64,000 nucleotides of DNA from Flavonifractor sp052065355 (GCF_052065355.1 NZ_JBQHUF010000002.1:124001-188000); one strand, 5' to 3'. Positions 35,064-43,160 are shown, counted from the stretch's first letter. Program-made: numbers and translations. The notes: generated by a model from the sequence alone, not told the origin.

Positions 35064-35351
35064 ATGGCAACTATGACTCAGGCACTGGGCATGATCGAGA
35101 CCAAGGGTCTCGTGGCTTCCATCGAGGCGGCGGACGCCATGGTGAAGGCTGCCAATGTCACCCTGATTGGTAAAGAGCATGTGGGCGGCGGCCTGGTGAC
35201 CGTGATGGTCCGGGGCGACGTGGGCGCCGTTAAGGCTTCCACCGACGCCGGCGCTGCTGCCGCTGAGCGTGTGGGCGAGCTCATCAGCGTCCACGTGATC
35301 CCCCGTCCCCACGAGGAAGTGGAGTTCATCCTGCCTCGTCTGGACGGCTGA
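35064..35351 (+). CDS. eutM: BMC shell protein EutM, copy 1
   Basis: A 95-residue canonical hexameric shell protein (Pfam BMC). It opens MATMTQALGMIETKGLVA and ends SVHVIPRPHEEVEF-. The start follows AAAGGAATGG. It differs from the next gene at 6 of 95 residues (38, 59, 84, 92, 94, 95). Position 38, in the KEHVGGG loop next to the hexamer pore, is Glu here and Val in copy 2. EutM is normally the main flat-facet protein. Confidence 0.97.
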   Translation: MATMTQALGMIETKGLVASIEAADAMVKAANVTLIGKEHVGGGLVTVMVRGDVGAVKASTDAGAAAAERVGELISVHVIPRPHEEVEFILPRLDG

Positions 35352-35378
35352 ACCGGAATTCGAAAGGAGTAGTTTAAT

Positions 35379-35666
35379 ATGGCAACTATGACTCAGGCTC
35401 TGGGCATGATCGAGACTAAGGGCCTCGTGGCCTCTATTGAAGCGGCTGATGCTATGGTGAAGGCCGCTAACGTCACCCTGATCGGCAAGGTCCACGTGGG
35501 CGGCGGTCTGGTGACCGTGATGGTCCGCGGCGACGTGGGCGCTGTCAAGGCTGCTACCGACGCCGGTGCCGCTGCCGCTGAGCGCGTTGGCGAGCTCATC
35601 AGCGTCCATGTGATCCCCCGTCCCCACAACGAGGTGGAGTTCATCCTGCCCTCTCTGGAGAAGTAA
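35379..35666 (+). CDS. eutM: BMC shell protein EutM, copy 2
   Basis: A 95-residue near-identical tandem duplicate of the preceding gene, 27 bp downstream, with its own AAAGGAG ribosome site. Synonymous differences are much more numerous than amino-acid differences, so the duplication is not brand new and the protein is under strong purifying selection. The Glu38Val change near the pore-lining segment could alter pore charge. Confidence 0.97.
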   Translation: MATMTQALGMIETKGLVASIEAADAMVKAANVTLIGKVHVGGGLVTVMVRGDVGAVKAATDAGAAAAERVGELISVHVIPRPHNEVEFILPSLEK

Positions 35667-35715
35667 GGTACGGGCCTAAGTCCGAACCCAACGAGCAAAG
35701 GAAGGGGTGGAGCGC

Positions 35716-36513
35716 TTGAAAGCAATTACCGAGGATTTCCTCCGGCTGGAATTGAGAAACGCTCAGCCCGAGACCTACTATGTGCCGGAGGGCAAGATCC
35801 TCACCCCCGCCGCGCGGGAATACCTGCAGCAGCGCAAGATCAAGATCGCAAAGGGAGAGCCCCCCGAGGCGGCACCGGCTGAGCCGGCCGCCCCGGCGGC
35901 TCCCGCCCCCGCTGCCGCTCCGGCGGCTGCGGCGGCACCCACCGCCAAGTATCGGGACCATGAGACCGGCGCCTTCTATATGGAGAAGCCGGAGCACATG
36001 ACCCAGCTGTTCGGCAACGAGCTGGTAACCAAGAATCACCCCCGCATCCTGTTCCGCGGCAAGCTGGACAGCCTGCAGGCCATGGTGGTGCTGGATCAGG
36101 CTCTCATTGCCGCCGATGGCAATCAGAAGCTGGTGGACGATCTGGGCAGCATCCTGGACAACCTGCGGGAGATGATGCGGTGTGACGTGCTGGACGAGAC
36201 GTACTGCCGCCAGACCATCATCGGCCTGACCCACCAGGAGCTGCGGGAGCGGTCCCACAACCCCCAGAAGTTCTTCGGCATCAAGCAGATGCTGCTGCCC
36301 GATTACACCATGGGCCGGGACTACGCGCTGCTCAACCAGCTCCGGGCTGCCGTCCGGGAGACCGAGGTGGCTGCTGCCACCGCATTCCTGACGGGCAGCA
36401 AATGCACCCGCCCGGACATTATGGAAGAGCTCAATCGCCTGTCCAGCGCGCTGCACATCATGATGTGCATGTACCTGGCGGGTATGTATCGTAAGGAGGA
36501 CGGCCGTACATGA
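35716..36513 (+). CDS. eutT: Corrinoid adenosyltransferase EutT
   Basis: A 265-residue ATP:cob(I)alamin adenosyltransferase that makes adenosylcobalamin for EutBC. The TTG at 35716 gives MKAITEDFLRLELR, a normal EutT start, with GGAAGGGG about 10 bases upstream; a GTG three codons earlier is too close to that site. A Pro/Ala linker (about 58-77) separates a small N-terminal domain from the catalytic helical bundle. The HNPQKFFG, MGRDYALLN and MMCMYLAG segments fit the family. Its stop overlaps the eutD start. Confidence 0.9.
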   Translation: MKAITEDFLRLELRNAQPETYYVPEGKILTPAAREYLQQRKIKIAKGEPPEAAPAEPAAPAAPAPAAAPAAAAAPTAKYRDHETGAFYMEKPEHMTQLFGNELVTKNHPRILFRGKLDSLQAMVVLDQALIAADGNQKLVDDLGSILDNLREMMRCDVLDETYCRQTIIGLTHQELRERSHNPQKFFGIKQMLLPDYTMGRDYALLNQLRAAVRETEVAAATAFLTGSKCTRPDIMEELNRLSSALHIMMCMYLAGMYRKEDGRT

Positions 36514-37121
36514 AAGAGATCGTATCTGCCGTCATGGACGCCGTCCACAGCGCCGGCATGGTAGAGGTGGAGGTATCCGCCCGCCATGTGCACCTGTCTC
36601 AGGAGCACGTGGAGCTGCTCTTCGGGCCTGGGGCCACGCTGACTCATAAGCGGCCTCTGTCCCAGCCGGGTCAGTTCCTGGCGGAGCAGCGGGTGACCCT
36701 CATCGGCCCCAAGGGGACCAAGGAGCGGGTAGCCGTACTTGGCCCCGCCCGGAGCGCCACCCAGGTGGAGCTCTCCCGCAGCGACTGCATGGCGCTGGGC
36801 GTGGAGGCTCCCGTCCGGGAGTCCGGCGACGTGAAAGGCTCCGGAGCCATCACCATCCAGGGACCCTGCGGCACGCTGGATCTGAAAGAGGGCGTGATCA
36901 TCGCCCACAATCACATCCACGTGACCGCTCCCGACTCCATCCGCTTTAACCTGAAGGACAAGCAGCGGGTTTCCGTTGCGGTCATGACGGAGCGGCCGGT
37001 GGTGTTCAAGGACGTGATCATCCGGGTGAGCACTCAGTTCAGCTGCAAAATGCACATTGATGTTGACGAGGCCAATGCGGCCATGGTACATGGCTTCACC
37101 CTCGGCAAGATCATCCGGTAA
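36510..37121 (+). CDS. eutD: PduL-type phosphotransacylase (EutD role)
   Basis: A 203-residue PduL-family phosphate acyltransferase, unrelated in fold to Pta. It has the zinc-ligand motifs SARHVHLS (about 23-30) and HNHIHV, and RSATQVELSRSDC. It converts acetyl-CoA to acetyl-phosphate and recycles CoA inside the compartment. The N-terminal 16 residues (MKEIVSAVMDAVHSAG) form a candidate targeting helix. The start overlaps the eutT stop (ATGA). Confidence 0.94.
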   Translation: MKEIVSAVMDAVHSAGMVEVEVSARHVHLSQEHVELLFGPGATLTHKRPLSQPGQFLAEQRVTLIGPKGTKERVAVLGPARSATQVELSRSDCMALGVEAPVRESGDVKGSGAITIQGPCGTLDLKEGVIIAHNHIHVTAPDSIRFNLKDKQRVSVAVMTERPVVFKDVIIRVSTQFSCKMHIDVDEANAAMVHGFTLGKIIR

Positions 37122-37154
37122 TTTCCTATTTTATCAGAGAAGGAGCCCTGCGAC

Positions 37155-37973
37155 ATGATGGATCTGGACCGCGTAAACGCTTACCTCGCCCGTGTGGAGG
37201 AATCCGAGACCAAGACCTTCCGCCCGGTGGGCCAGAAGCTCAAGACCGGCGTGGACCTGGGCACGGCCTATATCGTGCTGGTGGTGCTGGATGAGGAGAA
37301 CAACCCCGTGGCCTGTGAAAAGCAGGCGGCCCAGGTCCTGCGGGACGGCGTGGTGGTGGACTACACCGGTGCGCTGCGCATTGTCCGGGAGCTGAAGGCA
37401 AAGCTGGAGGAGCGTCTGGGCACCGAGCTGGTGAACTGCGCCATCGCTATGCCGGCAGGCACCGAGTCCAGCGCCCGCACCCATCAGTATGTGGCGGAGG
37501 GCGCCGGGTTTGAGGTCACTGACATTCTGGATGAGCCCTCCGCCGCCAACGCCATTTATCAGATCGAAAACGGTGTGGTAGTGGACATCGGCGGCGGTAC
37601 CACCGGCCTGGCCATGCTGAAGGACGGCGTGGTGGTGCAGACCGAGGACGAGCCCACCGGCGGCACCCACCTCTCTCTGGTGCTGGCGGGAAATTACCAC
37701 ATCCCCTTTGCTGAGGCCGAGGCCATCAAGCAGGATTACGCCCGTCACCGGGAGATCCTGCCGGTGGTGCGGCCGGTGCTGGAGAAGATGGCCAGCATCG
37801 TCAAGCGGTATGTGAGCCAGACCGACGCGGATACCATCTATCTGTGCGGCGGCACCTGCTGCCTGACTGGCATTGAGGCAGTCTTTGAAAAAGTGACCGG
37901 CATCCACACCGTGAAGCCGGCCAACCCGTTCCTGGTGACGCCTGCAGGCATTGCCATGAACTGTAAAATCTAA
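37155..37973 (+). CDS. eutJ: Ethanolamine utilisation chaperone-like protein EutJ
   Basis: A 272-residue actin/Hsp70-fold protein without the substrate-binding domain of DnaK. TGVDLGTAYIVLVVLD is the phosphate-1 loop (about 30-45), VVDIGGGTTGLAML the phosphate-2 loop, and CGGTCCLTGI the adenosine loop. EutJ is proposed to help assemble compartment enzymes; no activity is firmly established. AAGGAGCC precedes two adjacent ATG codons, either of which could start it. Confidence 0.92.
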   Translation: MMDLDRVNAYLARVEESETKTFRPVGQKLKTGVDLGTAYIVLVVLDEENNPVACEKQAAQVLRDGVVVDYTGALRIVRELKAKLEERLGTELVNCAIAMPAGTESSARTHQYVAEGAGFEVTDILDEPSAANAIYQIENGVVVDIGGGTTGLAMLKDGVVVQTEDEPTGGTHLSLVLAGNYHIPFAEAEAIKQDYARHREILPVVRPVLEKMASIVKRYVSQTDADTIYLCGGTCCLTGIEAVFEKVTGIHTVKPANPFLVTPAGIAMNCKI

Positions 37974-37994
37974 AACAGGAAAGGAGGGGACAGC

Positions 37995-38744
37995 ATGGAT
38001 CAGAGCATGCTCATTGACGAGATCCTTGCCCGGGTGGCTGCCAAGCTGGCGGCGGCGGAAGACGCCCCCGTCACCGGGGAAGATCCCGCCGGTGAGCCCT
38101 CCGCCGAAAAGCCCGGCCTGTTGGTGCTGTGTCAGACGGAAGATCAGTGCTGCTGCCAGATGCTGAGCAGCTGCGCACTGAAGGAGCGTTTTAACATCAC
38201 CTGCGTCTGCCGGCCGGAGGAGACGGTGGATCTCTCCGCCCAGTCCTGCGTGGTGCTGTGCCAGCTGACCAACGACGTGCTGAGCAAGCTGGCTCTGGGC
38301 ATCTGTGATACCCCTTACGCCCGCCTGGCCTCTCAGGCCATCCTGATGGGCAAGCGGGTCTACGTCCTGACGGAGCAGGTGGAGCTGTACCGCTACGCCA
38401 CCACGGCGCCCGCGCCCTACTACGCGGCCCTGGAGGCCCACCTGAACCTGCTGACAGCCTCCGGCGTGGTGATCTGCAGCCAGAGCAATCTGGAGCTGGC
38501 CCTGACCGGAGACGCGGCCCCTGCTGCGAAGCAGCCCGAGTGTCCCGCTCCCGCCCCTGATCCCGCCCCCTGCGGAGGCGCAGAGAAGGTGCTGGAGCTG
38601 AATAAGCGGGTCCTGACGGAGAGGGACGTGTCCAACGCTGCGGCTGACAAAGTCACCTGCATCCGCCTGCCGGCCAAGTGCATCCTGACCGCCCTGGCCA
38701 AGGATTGCGCCAAAGACCGGGGCATTCGGCTGGAGCTGGGCTGA
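37995..38744 (+). CDS. Flavoprotein-like ethanolamine utilisation protein
   Basis: A 249-residue protein of the clostridial eut hypothetical family, with parts resembling a flavoprotein (HFCD) fold. It begins with an amphipathic helix (MLIDEILARVAAKLAAAE, residues 5-22) like compartment-targeting peptides, then an acidic linker. A central region has many cysteines (CQTEDQCCCQMLSSC, about 46-60), and a second linker has a Pro/Ala/Cys run. AGGAGGGG precedes the ATG. Role unknown; a redox or cofactor job inside the lumen is a guess from cysteines and context. Confidence 0.78.
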   Translation: MDQSMLIDEILARVAAKLAAAEDAPVTGEDPAGEPSAEKPGLLVLCQTEDQCCCQMLSSCALKERFNITCVCRPEETVDLSAQSCVVLCQLTNDVLSKLALGICDTPYARLASQAILMGKRVYVLTEQVELYRYATTAPAPYYAALEAHLNLLTASGVVICSQSNLELALTGDAAPAAKQPECPAPAPDPAPCGGAEKVLELNKRVLTERDVSNAAADKVTCIRLPAKCILTALAKDCAKDRGIRLELG

Positions 38745-38798
38745 GTCCGGTTCCCAGCTCCCTGAGCCGCAAACACCGGGAAAGGAATGGTCATTGGA

Positions 38799-39089
38799 AT
38801 GAAAGTTGCCAAAGTCATCGGTACCATCTGGGCCACCCGTAAGGAAGAAAAGCTGGCGGGACTGAAGCTGCTGCTGGTACAGCCGCTGAACGTGCTGACC
38901 GGCGGCAAGGATCGCTGCCCCATGGTGGCGGCGGACATCATCGGTGCCGGCGTGGGCGAGACGGTGCTGGTGGTAGGCGGCAGCTCCGCCCGGAGCGCGG
39001 CCGGGGATATGAGCATCCCTGTGGACGCCACTGTTGTGGGCATCGTAGACGATCAGGAGATCGACGAGAGCGTCCTCCCAGAAGACTGA
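38799..39089 (+). CDS. eutN: BMC vertex protein EutN
   Basis: A 96-residue EutN/CcmL-type pentamer that caps the vertices of the shell. The ATG at 38799 gives MKVAKVIGTIWATRKEEKL, the usual start, with AAAGGAATGG upstream; an ATG 12 bases earlier lies within that ribosome site. The conserved DIIGAGVGETVLVVGGSSAR segment is present (in parts). Confidence 0.96.
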   Translation: MKVAKVIGTIWATRKEEKLAGLKLLLVQPLNVLTGGKDRCPMVAADIIGAGVGETVLVVGGSSARSAAGDMSIPVDATVVGIVDDQEIDESVLPED

Positions 39090-39120
39090 GCAGGGTGCTC
39101 GTGAAAGGAATGGTCCTGAT

Positions 39121-40479
39121 ATGAATCTGACAGAAGCGGTGAAAGCCGCAGGTGTGGTGGGAGCCGGCGGCGCCGGGTTCCCCACCCATGTCAAGCTGTC
39201 GGCCAAGGCGGAGTGCTTCCTGGTGAATGCCGCGGAGTGCGAGCCGCTCATTGAGACCGACAAATATCTGTGCCGGACGTTCCCCGACCGGATCGTGGCG
39301 GCCGCCGCCGCGGTGGCCGCCCATCTGGGGGCGAAACGGACCGTCATCGCCCTGAAGGGTAAGTACAAGGCGGAGATCGCCGCCCTGGAGGATGCCATCC
39401 GCCGCCTCAACGCAGAGGTGGAGATCTTCCAGATGAAGACCTTCTATCCCGCCGGCGACGAGCAGACCATGGTGCAGCAGGTCACCGGGCGGTCGGTCCC
39501 CGAACGGGGCCTGCCCCTGGATGTAGGCTGTGTGGTGGACAATGTGGGCACTTTGCTCAACATCATGGACGCCCTGGAGGATAAGCCCGTCACCGAAAAG
39601 TACCTGTCTGTGGTAGGCGAGGTGAAGGAGCCGGTGATGCTCAAGGTGCCCATCGGCACCCCCCTGACGGAGTGTGTGGCTGCCGCGGCTCCTGCCATCG
39701 GCAAGTACGCTCTCATTGTGGGCGGGCCCATGATGGGCAAGGTGCTCACCGATCCCGCCGCCATTGAGGCGGCGGTGGTGACCAAGACCACCGGCAACAT
39801 CATCGTGCTGCCCCCGGATCACTATCTGTTCCGCAGGGCTACCCTGTCCATGGACGCCATCCGGCATCAGGCCAAGAGCGCCTGCATCCAGTGCCGGATG
39901 TGTACCGACCTGTGCCCCCGCTACCTCATCGGCCACCAGATCCGTCCCCATCTGATGATGCGGAACCTCTGGCGGGAGAAGGGTGTGGAGGATAACGAGG
40001 AATATCTGGCCACCTTCGGAGACGCAGCCAACTGCTGCGACTGCGGCGTATGCGAGATGTTCGCCTGCCCCATGGGGCTCTCCCCCCGGAAGGTGAACAG
40101 CTACCTGAAGGGTGAGCTGCGCAGCCGGGGAATCCAGGTGCCCCGGAACATGGAACCCCATGCCCGGGAGTTTGTGGAGGAGCGCAAGACCCCCACGGAC
40201 CGGCTGATTGCCCGCCTGGGCCTTGCATCCTACAACGGCCTGCATGCCCACACCTGCATCACTCTGGAGCCCAAGCGGGTCTGCATCCCTATGCAGCAGC
40301 ATATCGGCAAGCCCGCATCCCCCGTCAAGGCGGTGGGCGACCAGGTGTCCAAGGGTGAGCTGCTGGGCCAGGCGGCGGAGGGGCTCTCCGCCAACATCCA
40401 CGCCACCATAGACGGCGTGGTAGAAGAAATCACACCGGCAGGCGTCTGGCTGCGCCGGAAGGAGGTCGAATCGGTATGA
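39121..40479 (+). CDS. PduS-like cobalamin reductase / RnfC-like iron-sulfur flavoprotein
   Basis: A 452-residue RnfC-like protein. The N-terminal glycine-rich GVVGAGGAGFPTHVKL (11-26) binds flavin/NADH, an SLBB domain follows, and there are two ferredoxin motifs: CIQCRMCTDLCP and CCDCGVCEMFACP. The C-terminal half ends with a biotinyl-like hammerhead. PduS reduces cobalamin for adenosylation in propanediol compartments. Here it could serve EutT or regenerate NAD+ by passing electrons outward. It is coupled to a PduT-like shell gene by a 4-bp overlap. Confidence 0.9.
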   Translation: MNLTEAVKAAGVVGAGGAGFPTHVKLSAKAECFLVNAAECEPLIETDKYLCRTFPDRIVAAAAAVAAHLGAKRTVIALKGKYKAEIAALEDAIRRLNAEVEIFQMKTFYPAGDEQTMVQQVTGRSVPERGLPLDVGCVVDNVGTLLNIMDALEDKPVTEKYLSVVGEVKEPVMLKVPIGTPLTECVAAAAPAIGKYALIVGGPMMGKVLTDPAAIEAAVVTKTTGNIIVLPPDHYLFRRATLSMDAIRHQAKSACIQCRMCTDLCPRYLIGHQIRPHLMMRNLWREKGVEDNEEYLATFGDAANCCDCGVCEMFACPMGLSPRKVNSYLKGELRSRGIQVPRNMEPHAREFVEERKTPTDRLIARLGLASYNGLHAHTCITLEPKRVCIPMQQHIGKPASPVKAVGDQVSKGELLGQAAEGLSANIHATIDGVVEEITPAGVWLRRKEVESV

Positions 40480-41015
40480 GAATGGCCATCGGCATGGTGG
40501 AGCTGACCAGCATCGCCAGAGGCATTGAGACCTGCGACTATATGGTAAAGGCAGCGCAGGTAGACCTCATCCGCGCCTCCACCGTCTGCCCCGGAAAGTA
40601 CATCATCCTGATCGCGGGAGATACCGGCGATGTGAAAGCCTCTATGGCGGAGGGCATCCGCCGGGGTGGTGAGTGTGTGGTCAACACCCTGCTGCTGCCC
40701 AATGTTCATCCCCAGCTCATTCCCGCTATCAGTATGACCACCCAGGTGCCTCAGGATGGCGCTCTGGGTATCCTGGAGTTTTACTCCATCGCCTCTGCCA
40801 TCACCGCCGCGGATGTGGCGGCCAAGGCGGCCAATGTGACCCTCATCGAGGTGCGCATCGGTTACGCTGTCGGCGGCAAGGGCTATGTGACCCTCACCGG
40901 AGACGTGGGCGCTGTCCGGGCGGCTGTGGCTGCCGCTTCGGAGAACGCTGAGCTGCTGGTCAGCACCAGCGTGATCCCGCGCCCGGCAAAGCAGGTGTTC
41001 CAGTCCTTGCTCTAA
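40476..41015 (+). CDS. PduT-like tandem-BMC shell protein with pore cysteine
   Basis: A 179-residue trimeric shell protein with two BMC domains (about 3-88 and 95-179). Cys38, in STVCPGKY, is at the position that holds a [4Fe-4S] cluster in the centre of the PduT trimer pore. Together with the coupled PduS-like gene it suggests an electron conduit through the shell. The start overlaps the preceding stop (ATGA). Confidence 0.92.
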   Translation: MRMAIGMVELTSIARGIETCDYMVKAAQVDLIRASTVCPGKYIILIAGDTGDVKASMAEGIRRGGECVVNTLLLPNVHPQLIPAISMTTQVPQDGALGILEFYSIASAITAADVAAKAANVTLIEVRIGYAVGGKGYVTLTGDVGAVRAAVAAASENAELLVSTSVIPRPAKQVFQSLL

Positions 41016-41075
41016 ACTCCGCGGAATTGGCGTGCCGGTTGGCACAACGCAAAGTGAATTGAGGAGGATAAGAAA

Positions 41076-42275
41076 ATGAACGTATTTACTGAGAGCTTGC
41101 AGGCATGGGTCTCCAACCTGTCCATCAACTCCGTCATCATGATGATCATGATGATCTTCATGCTGGTGGGTGCCGTGGATAAGATCCTGGGCAACAAGTT
41201 CGGCTACGGCGAGAAGTTTGAGGAAGGCTTCAACGCCATTGGCCCCCTGGCCCTGTCCATGGCCGGTGTCGTGGCTGCCGCCCCGGTGCTGGCCGAGGTG
41301 CTGGGCCCTATCATCACCCCCATCTACACCGCTGTCGGCGCTGACCCCTCCATGTTCGCCACCACTCTGCTGGCCTGCGACATGGGCGGCTACCCCCTGG
41401 CTATGGAGCTGGCCAGCAACGATTCCTTCGGCAACTTTGCCGGTCTGATCCTGGGTACCATGATGGGCCCCACCATCGTGTTCACTATCCCCGTGGCTCT
41501 GGGCATCATCTCCAAGAAGGACCGCTCCTTCCTGGGCGCCGGCGTGCTGGCCGGTCTGATCACCATTCCCATCGGCTGCATCGTGGGCGGCCTGGCCATG
41601 AGCGCCATGACCGAGTACAAGCTGTCCTTCATGCAGATCATTATCAACCTGATCCCCGTTATCATCATCGCCGGCCTGATCGTCATCGGTCTGTGGTTCG
41701 CCCCCGGCCCCATGATCAAGGGCTTCAACGTCTTTGGTACCGGCGTTACCATCGTGATTACCGCCCTTACCGCTATTGCTGTGTTCCAGCAGATCACCGG
41801 CATCATGTTCCCCCTGTTCGATGTGATGTCCACTGTTGATCCCGAGACCGGCCTGACCCCCCTGAACTCCGGCCTGCTGACCTGCGGCCAGATTGGCATC
41901 GTGCTGATCGGCGCCTTCCCCATGGTTAAGTTCATCACTGATACCTTCGGCGGCGCCCTGAAGAAGATCGGCAGCGCTCTGGGTATGGACGAGAACGGCT
42001 CCGCCGGCATGGTGGCCACCCTGGCCAATAACATCGCCATGTTCAACATCATGGGCGATATGAACCCCAAGGGCAAGCTGCTCAACGTGGCCTTTGCTGT
42101 GTCCGCTGCCTTCGTGTTCGGCGACCACCTGGGCTTCACCGCCGGTGTCAACCAGTCCATGGTTACTCCCGTGATCCTGGGTAAGCTGGTGGGTGGTATT
42201 ACCGCCCTGATCGTTGCCAACGCTCTGGCACCCAAGCTGCTGGGCAAGATTGAATCCACTAAGGTTGAGGCTTAA
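41076..42275 (+). CDS. eutH: Ethanolamine permease EutH
   Basis: A 399-residue inner-membrane transporter with about 10-11 hydrophobic segments. Sequence landmarks are INSVIMMIMMIFMLVGAVDKILGNKFGYGEKFEEGF (in parts), ACDMGGYPLAMELA and LANNIAMFNIMGDMNPKGK. EutH imports protonated ethanolamine when it is scarce. GAGGAGG precedes the ATG. The nearby TTGGCACAACGC at 41038 resembles half of a sigma-54 site but lacks the -12 GC. Confidence 0.96.
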   Translation: MNVFTESLQAWVSNLSINSVIMMIMMIFMLVGAVDKILGNKFGYGEKFEEGFNAIGPLALSMAGVVAAAPVLAEVLGPIITPIYTAVGADPSMFATTLLACDMGGYPLAMELASNDSFGNFAGLILGTMMGPTIVFTIPVALGIISKKDRSFLGAGVLAGLITIPIGCIVGGLAMSAMTEYKLSFMQIIINLIPVIIIAGLIVIGLWFAPGPMIKGFNVFGTGVTIVITALTAIAVFQQITGIMFPLFDVMSTVDPETGLTPLNSGLLTCGQIGIVLIGAFPMVKFITDTFGGALKKIGSALGMDENGSAGMVATLANNIAMFNIMGDMNPKGKLLNVAFAVSAAFVFGDHLGFTAGVNQSMVTPVILGKLVGGITALIVANALAPKLLGKIESTKVEA

Positions 42276-42293
42276 CAGAAACAGGAGCATATT

Positions 42294-42734
42294 ATGAATG
42301 TTAGTGAAGCACTGATTCGCGAGATCGTCAGCAAGGTGCTGGAGGAGGCCGCCGGCAAGGCTGGTCCTGGCTTTGTCAAAGAGGTGGACCCCAGCGGTAT
42401 CATCGGCATCAAGACCAGCACCGTCAAGTGCGAGCCCTTCGAGCAGGAGGGTGTCAAGCTCAAGGACGTAGTCACCCTGGAGGAGGCCCCCCGCATGGGC
42501 TGCGGCATTATGGAGCTGGACCACACCAGCTTCGAGTGGACGCTGACCTATGACGAGTACGATATGGTCATCGACGGCACTCTGGAGATTGAGATCGACG
42601 GTCGTGTGATCTCCGGCGGCCCCGGCGACATCATCTACATTCCCAAGGGAAGCCACATCCACTTCCAGACCCCGGATAAGACCCGGTACGCCTATTTTGT
42701 CTATCCTGCCAACTGGCAGGAGATGGCAGACTAA
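42294..42734 (+). CDS. eutQ: Cupin-fold EutQ acetate-kinase-like protein
   Basis: A 146-residue EutQ. The N-terminal amphipathic segment SEALIREIVSKVLEEAAGK (4-22) looks like a lumen-targeting helix. The cupin domain (about 60-140) has the MVIDGTLEIEIDG and GDIIYIPKGSHIHFQTP blocks. Salmonella EutQ is reported to have acetate kinase activity. It is the last protein gene of the eut locus, followed by a cobalamin riboswitch. Confidence 0.94.
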   Translation: MNVSEALIREIVSKVLEEAAGKAGPGFVKEVDPSGIIGIKTSTVKCEPFEQEGVKLKDVVTLEEAPRMGCGIMELDHTSFEWTLTYDEYDMVIDGTLEIEIDGRVISGGPGDIIYIPKGSHIHFQTPDKTRYAYFVYPANWQEMAD

Positions 42735-42782
42735 TCTCCTCGTTCCGGCCACCCTTCAGGGCGTGCCGGAGAAAAAGTAAAT

Positions 42783-42955
42783 CATATGGGTATGCAGGTG
42801 CGCTTGAAGGCGCACAGAAAAGGGAAGCGGGTGAGAATCCCGCACAATGCCGTTGCTGTATTGGCAGAGCGGCTCTCATATGTCACTGGAGCAAGCTCCG
42901 GGAAGGCGAGAGCCGCGCTGAATGCCTGAGTCAGAATACCTGCCTGCATATGACG
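42783..42955 (+). promoter_or_regulatory. Cobalamin (adenosylcobalamin-type) riboswitch
   Basis: Hallmarks in order: closing stem TATGCAGG with CCTGCctGCATA, AAAAGGGAAGCGGGTGAGAATCCCGC (in parts), the B12-box region CCGTTGCTGTATT, and near the 3' end GCCTGAGTCAGAATACCTGCC. It lies between eutQ and an unrelated deacetylase gene with no B12 gene downstream. Confidence 0.9.
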
Positions 42956-42971
42956 CACAGGAATCCTCTCC

Positions 42972-43046
42972 GGTCCAGAGGGGGTGCGCACAGCCATCGG
43001 AATCCGATGGTCAGAGGGCTGCACCCTTTTTGGGTGCAGCCTTTTT
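42972..43046 (+). terminator. Expression-platform terminators of the cobalamin riboswitch
   Basis: The second hairpin is GGCTGCACCC (43017-43026) with GGGTGCAGCC (43032-43041), then T5. Its 5' arm can instead pair with an upstream GGGTGC...AGCC segment near 42972-42985, enclosing ATCGG-AAT-CCGAT and placing the T5 at 43027-43031 after the stem. The two structures are mutually exclusive, as expected of a switch. Confidence 0.78.
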
Positions 43047-43070
43047 CTTTACCCAAAGCGGAACTCCTCA

Positions 43071-43160
43071 CACAGGCGTATGTGCGCGGGAAGCCCGTTC
43101 ATTTTCCAACCCTCGTGAAGACGGGAACGGATGCCGATGAAGGCAGCCGTTCCCGTTTTC
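43071..43160 (+). ncRNA. Candidate EutV-binding (ANTAR-decoy) RNA segment
   Basis: A long hairpin (43117-43130 with 43147-43160, one A-G mismatch, then TGCC/GGCA) is capped by the hexaloop GATGAA, identical to hairpin 1 before eutG. A weaker upstream hairpin CACA-GGCGTA-TGTG (43071-43084) may be its partner. It lies downstream of the riboswitch terminator, so it would be transcribed only on readthrough. A decoy role like EutX/Rli55 is inferred. No open frame of note lies here. Confidence 0.5.

Noticed and set aside
35064..35666. Tandem eutM genes as an assembly duplication
   Set aside because: The copies differ at many synonymous sites and at six residues and have different flanking ribosome sites, so they are genuine paralogues.
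37134..39410. A 758-codon antisense frame opposite eutJ, the flavoprotein-like gene and eutN
   Set aside because: It spans three well-supported genes and the start of a fourth, and has no recognisable protein features.
41036..41052. TTGGCACAACGC upstream of eutH as a sigma-54 promoter
   Set aside because: The GG is present but no GC follows at 10-nt spacing, so the -12 element is missing.
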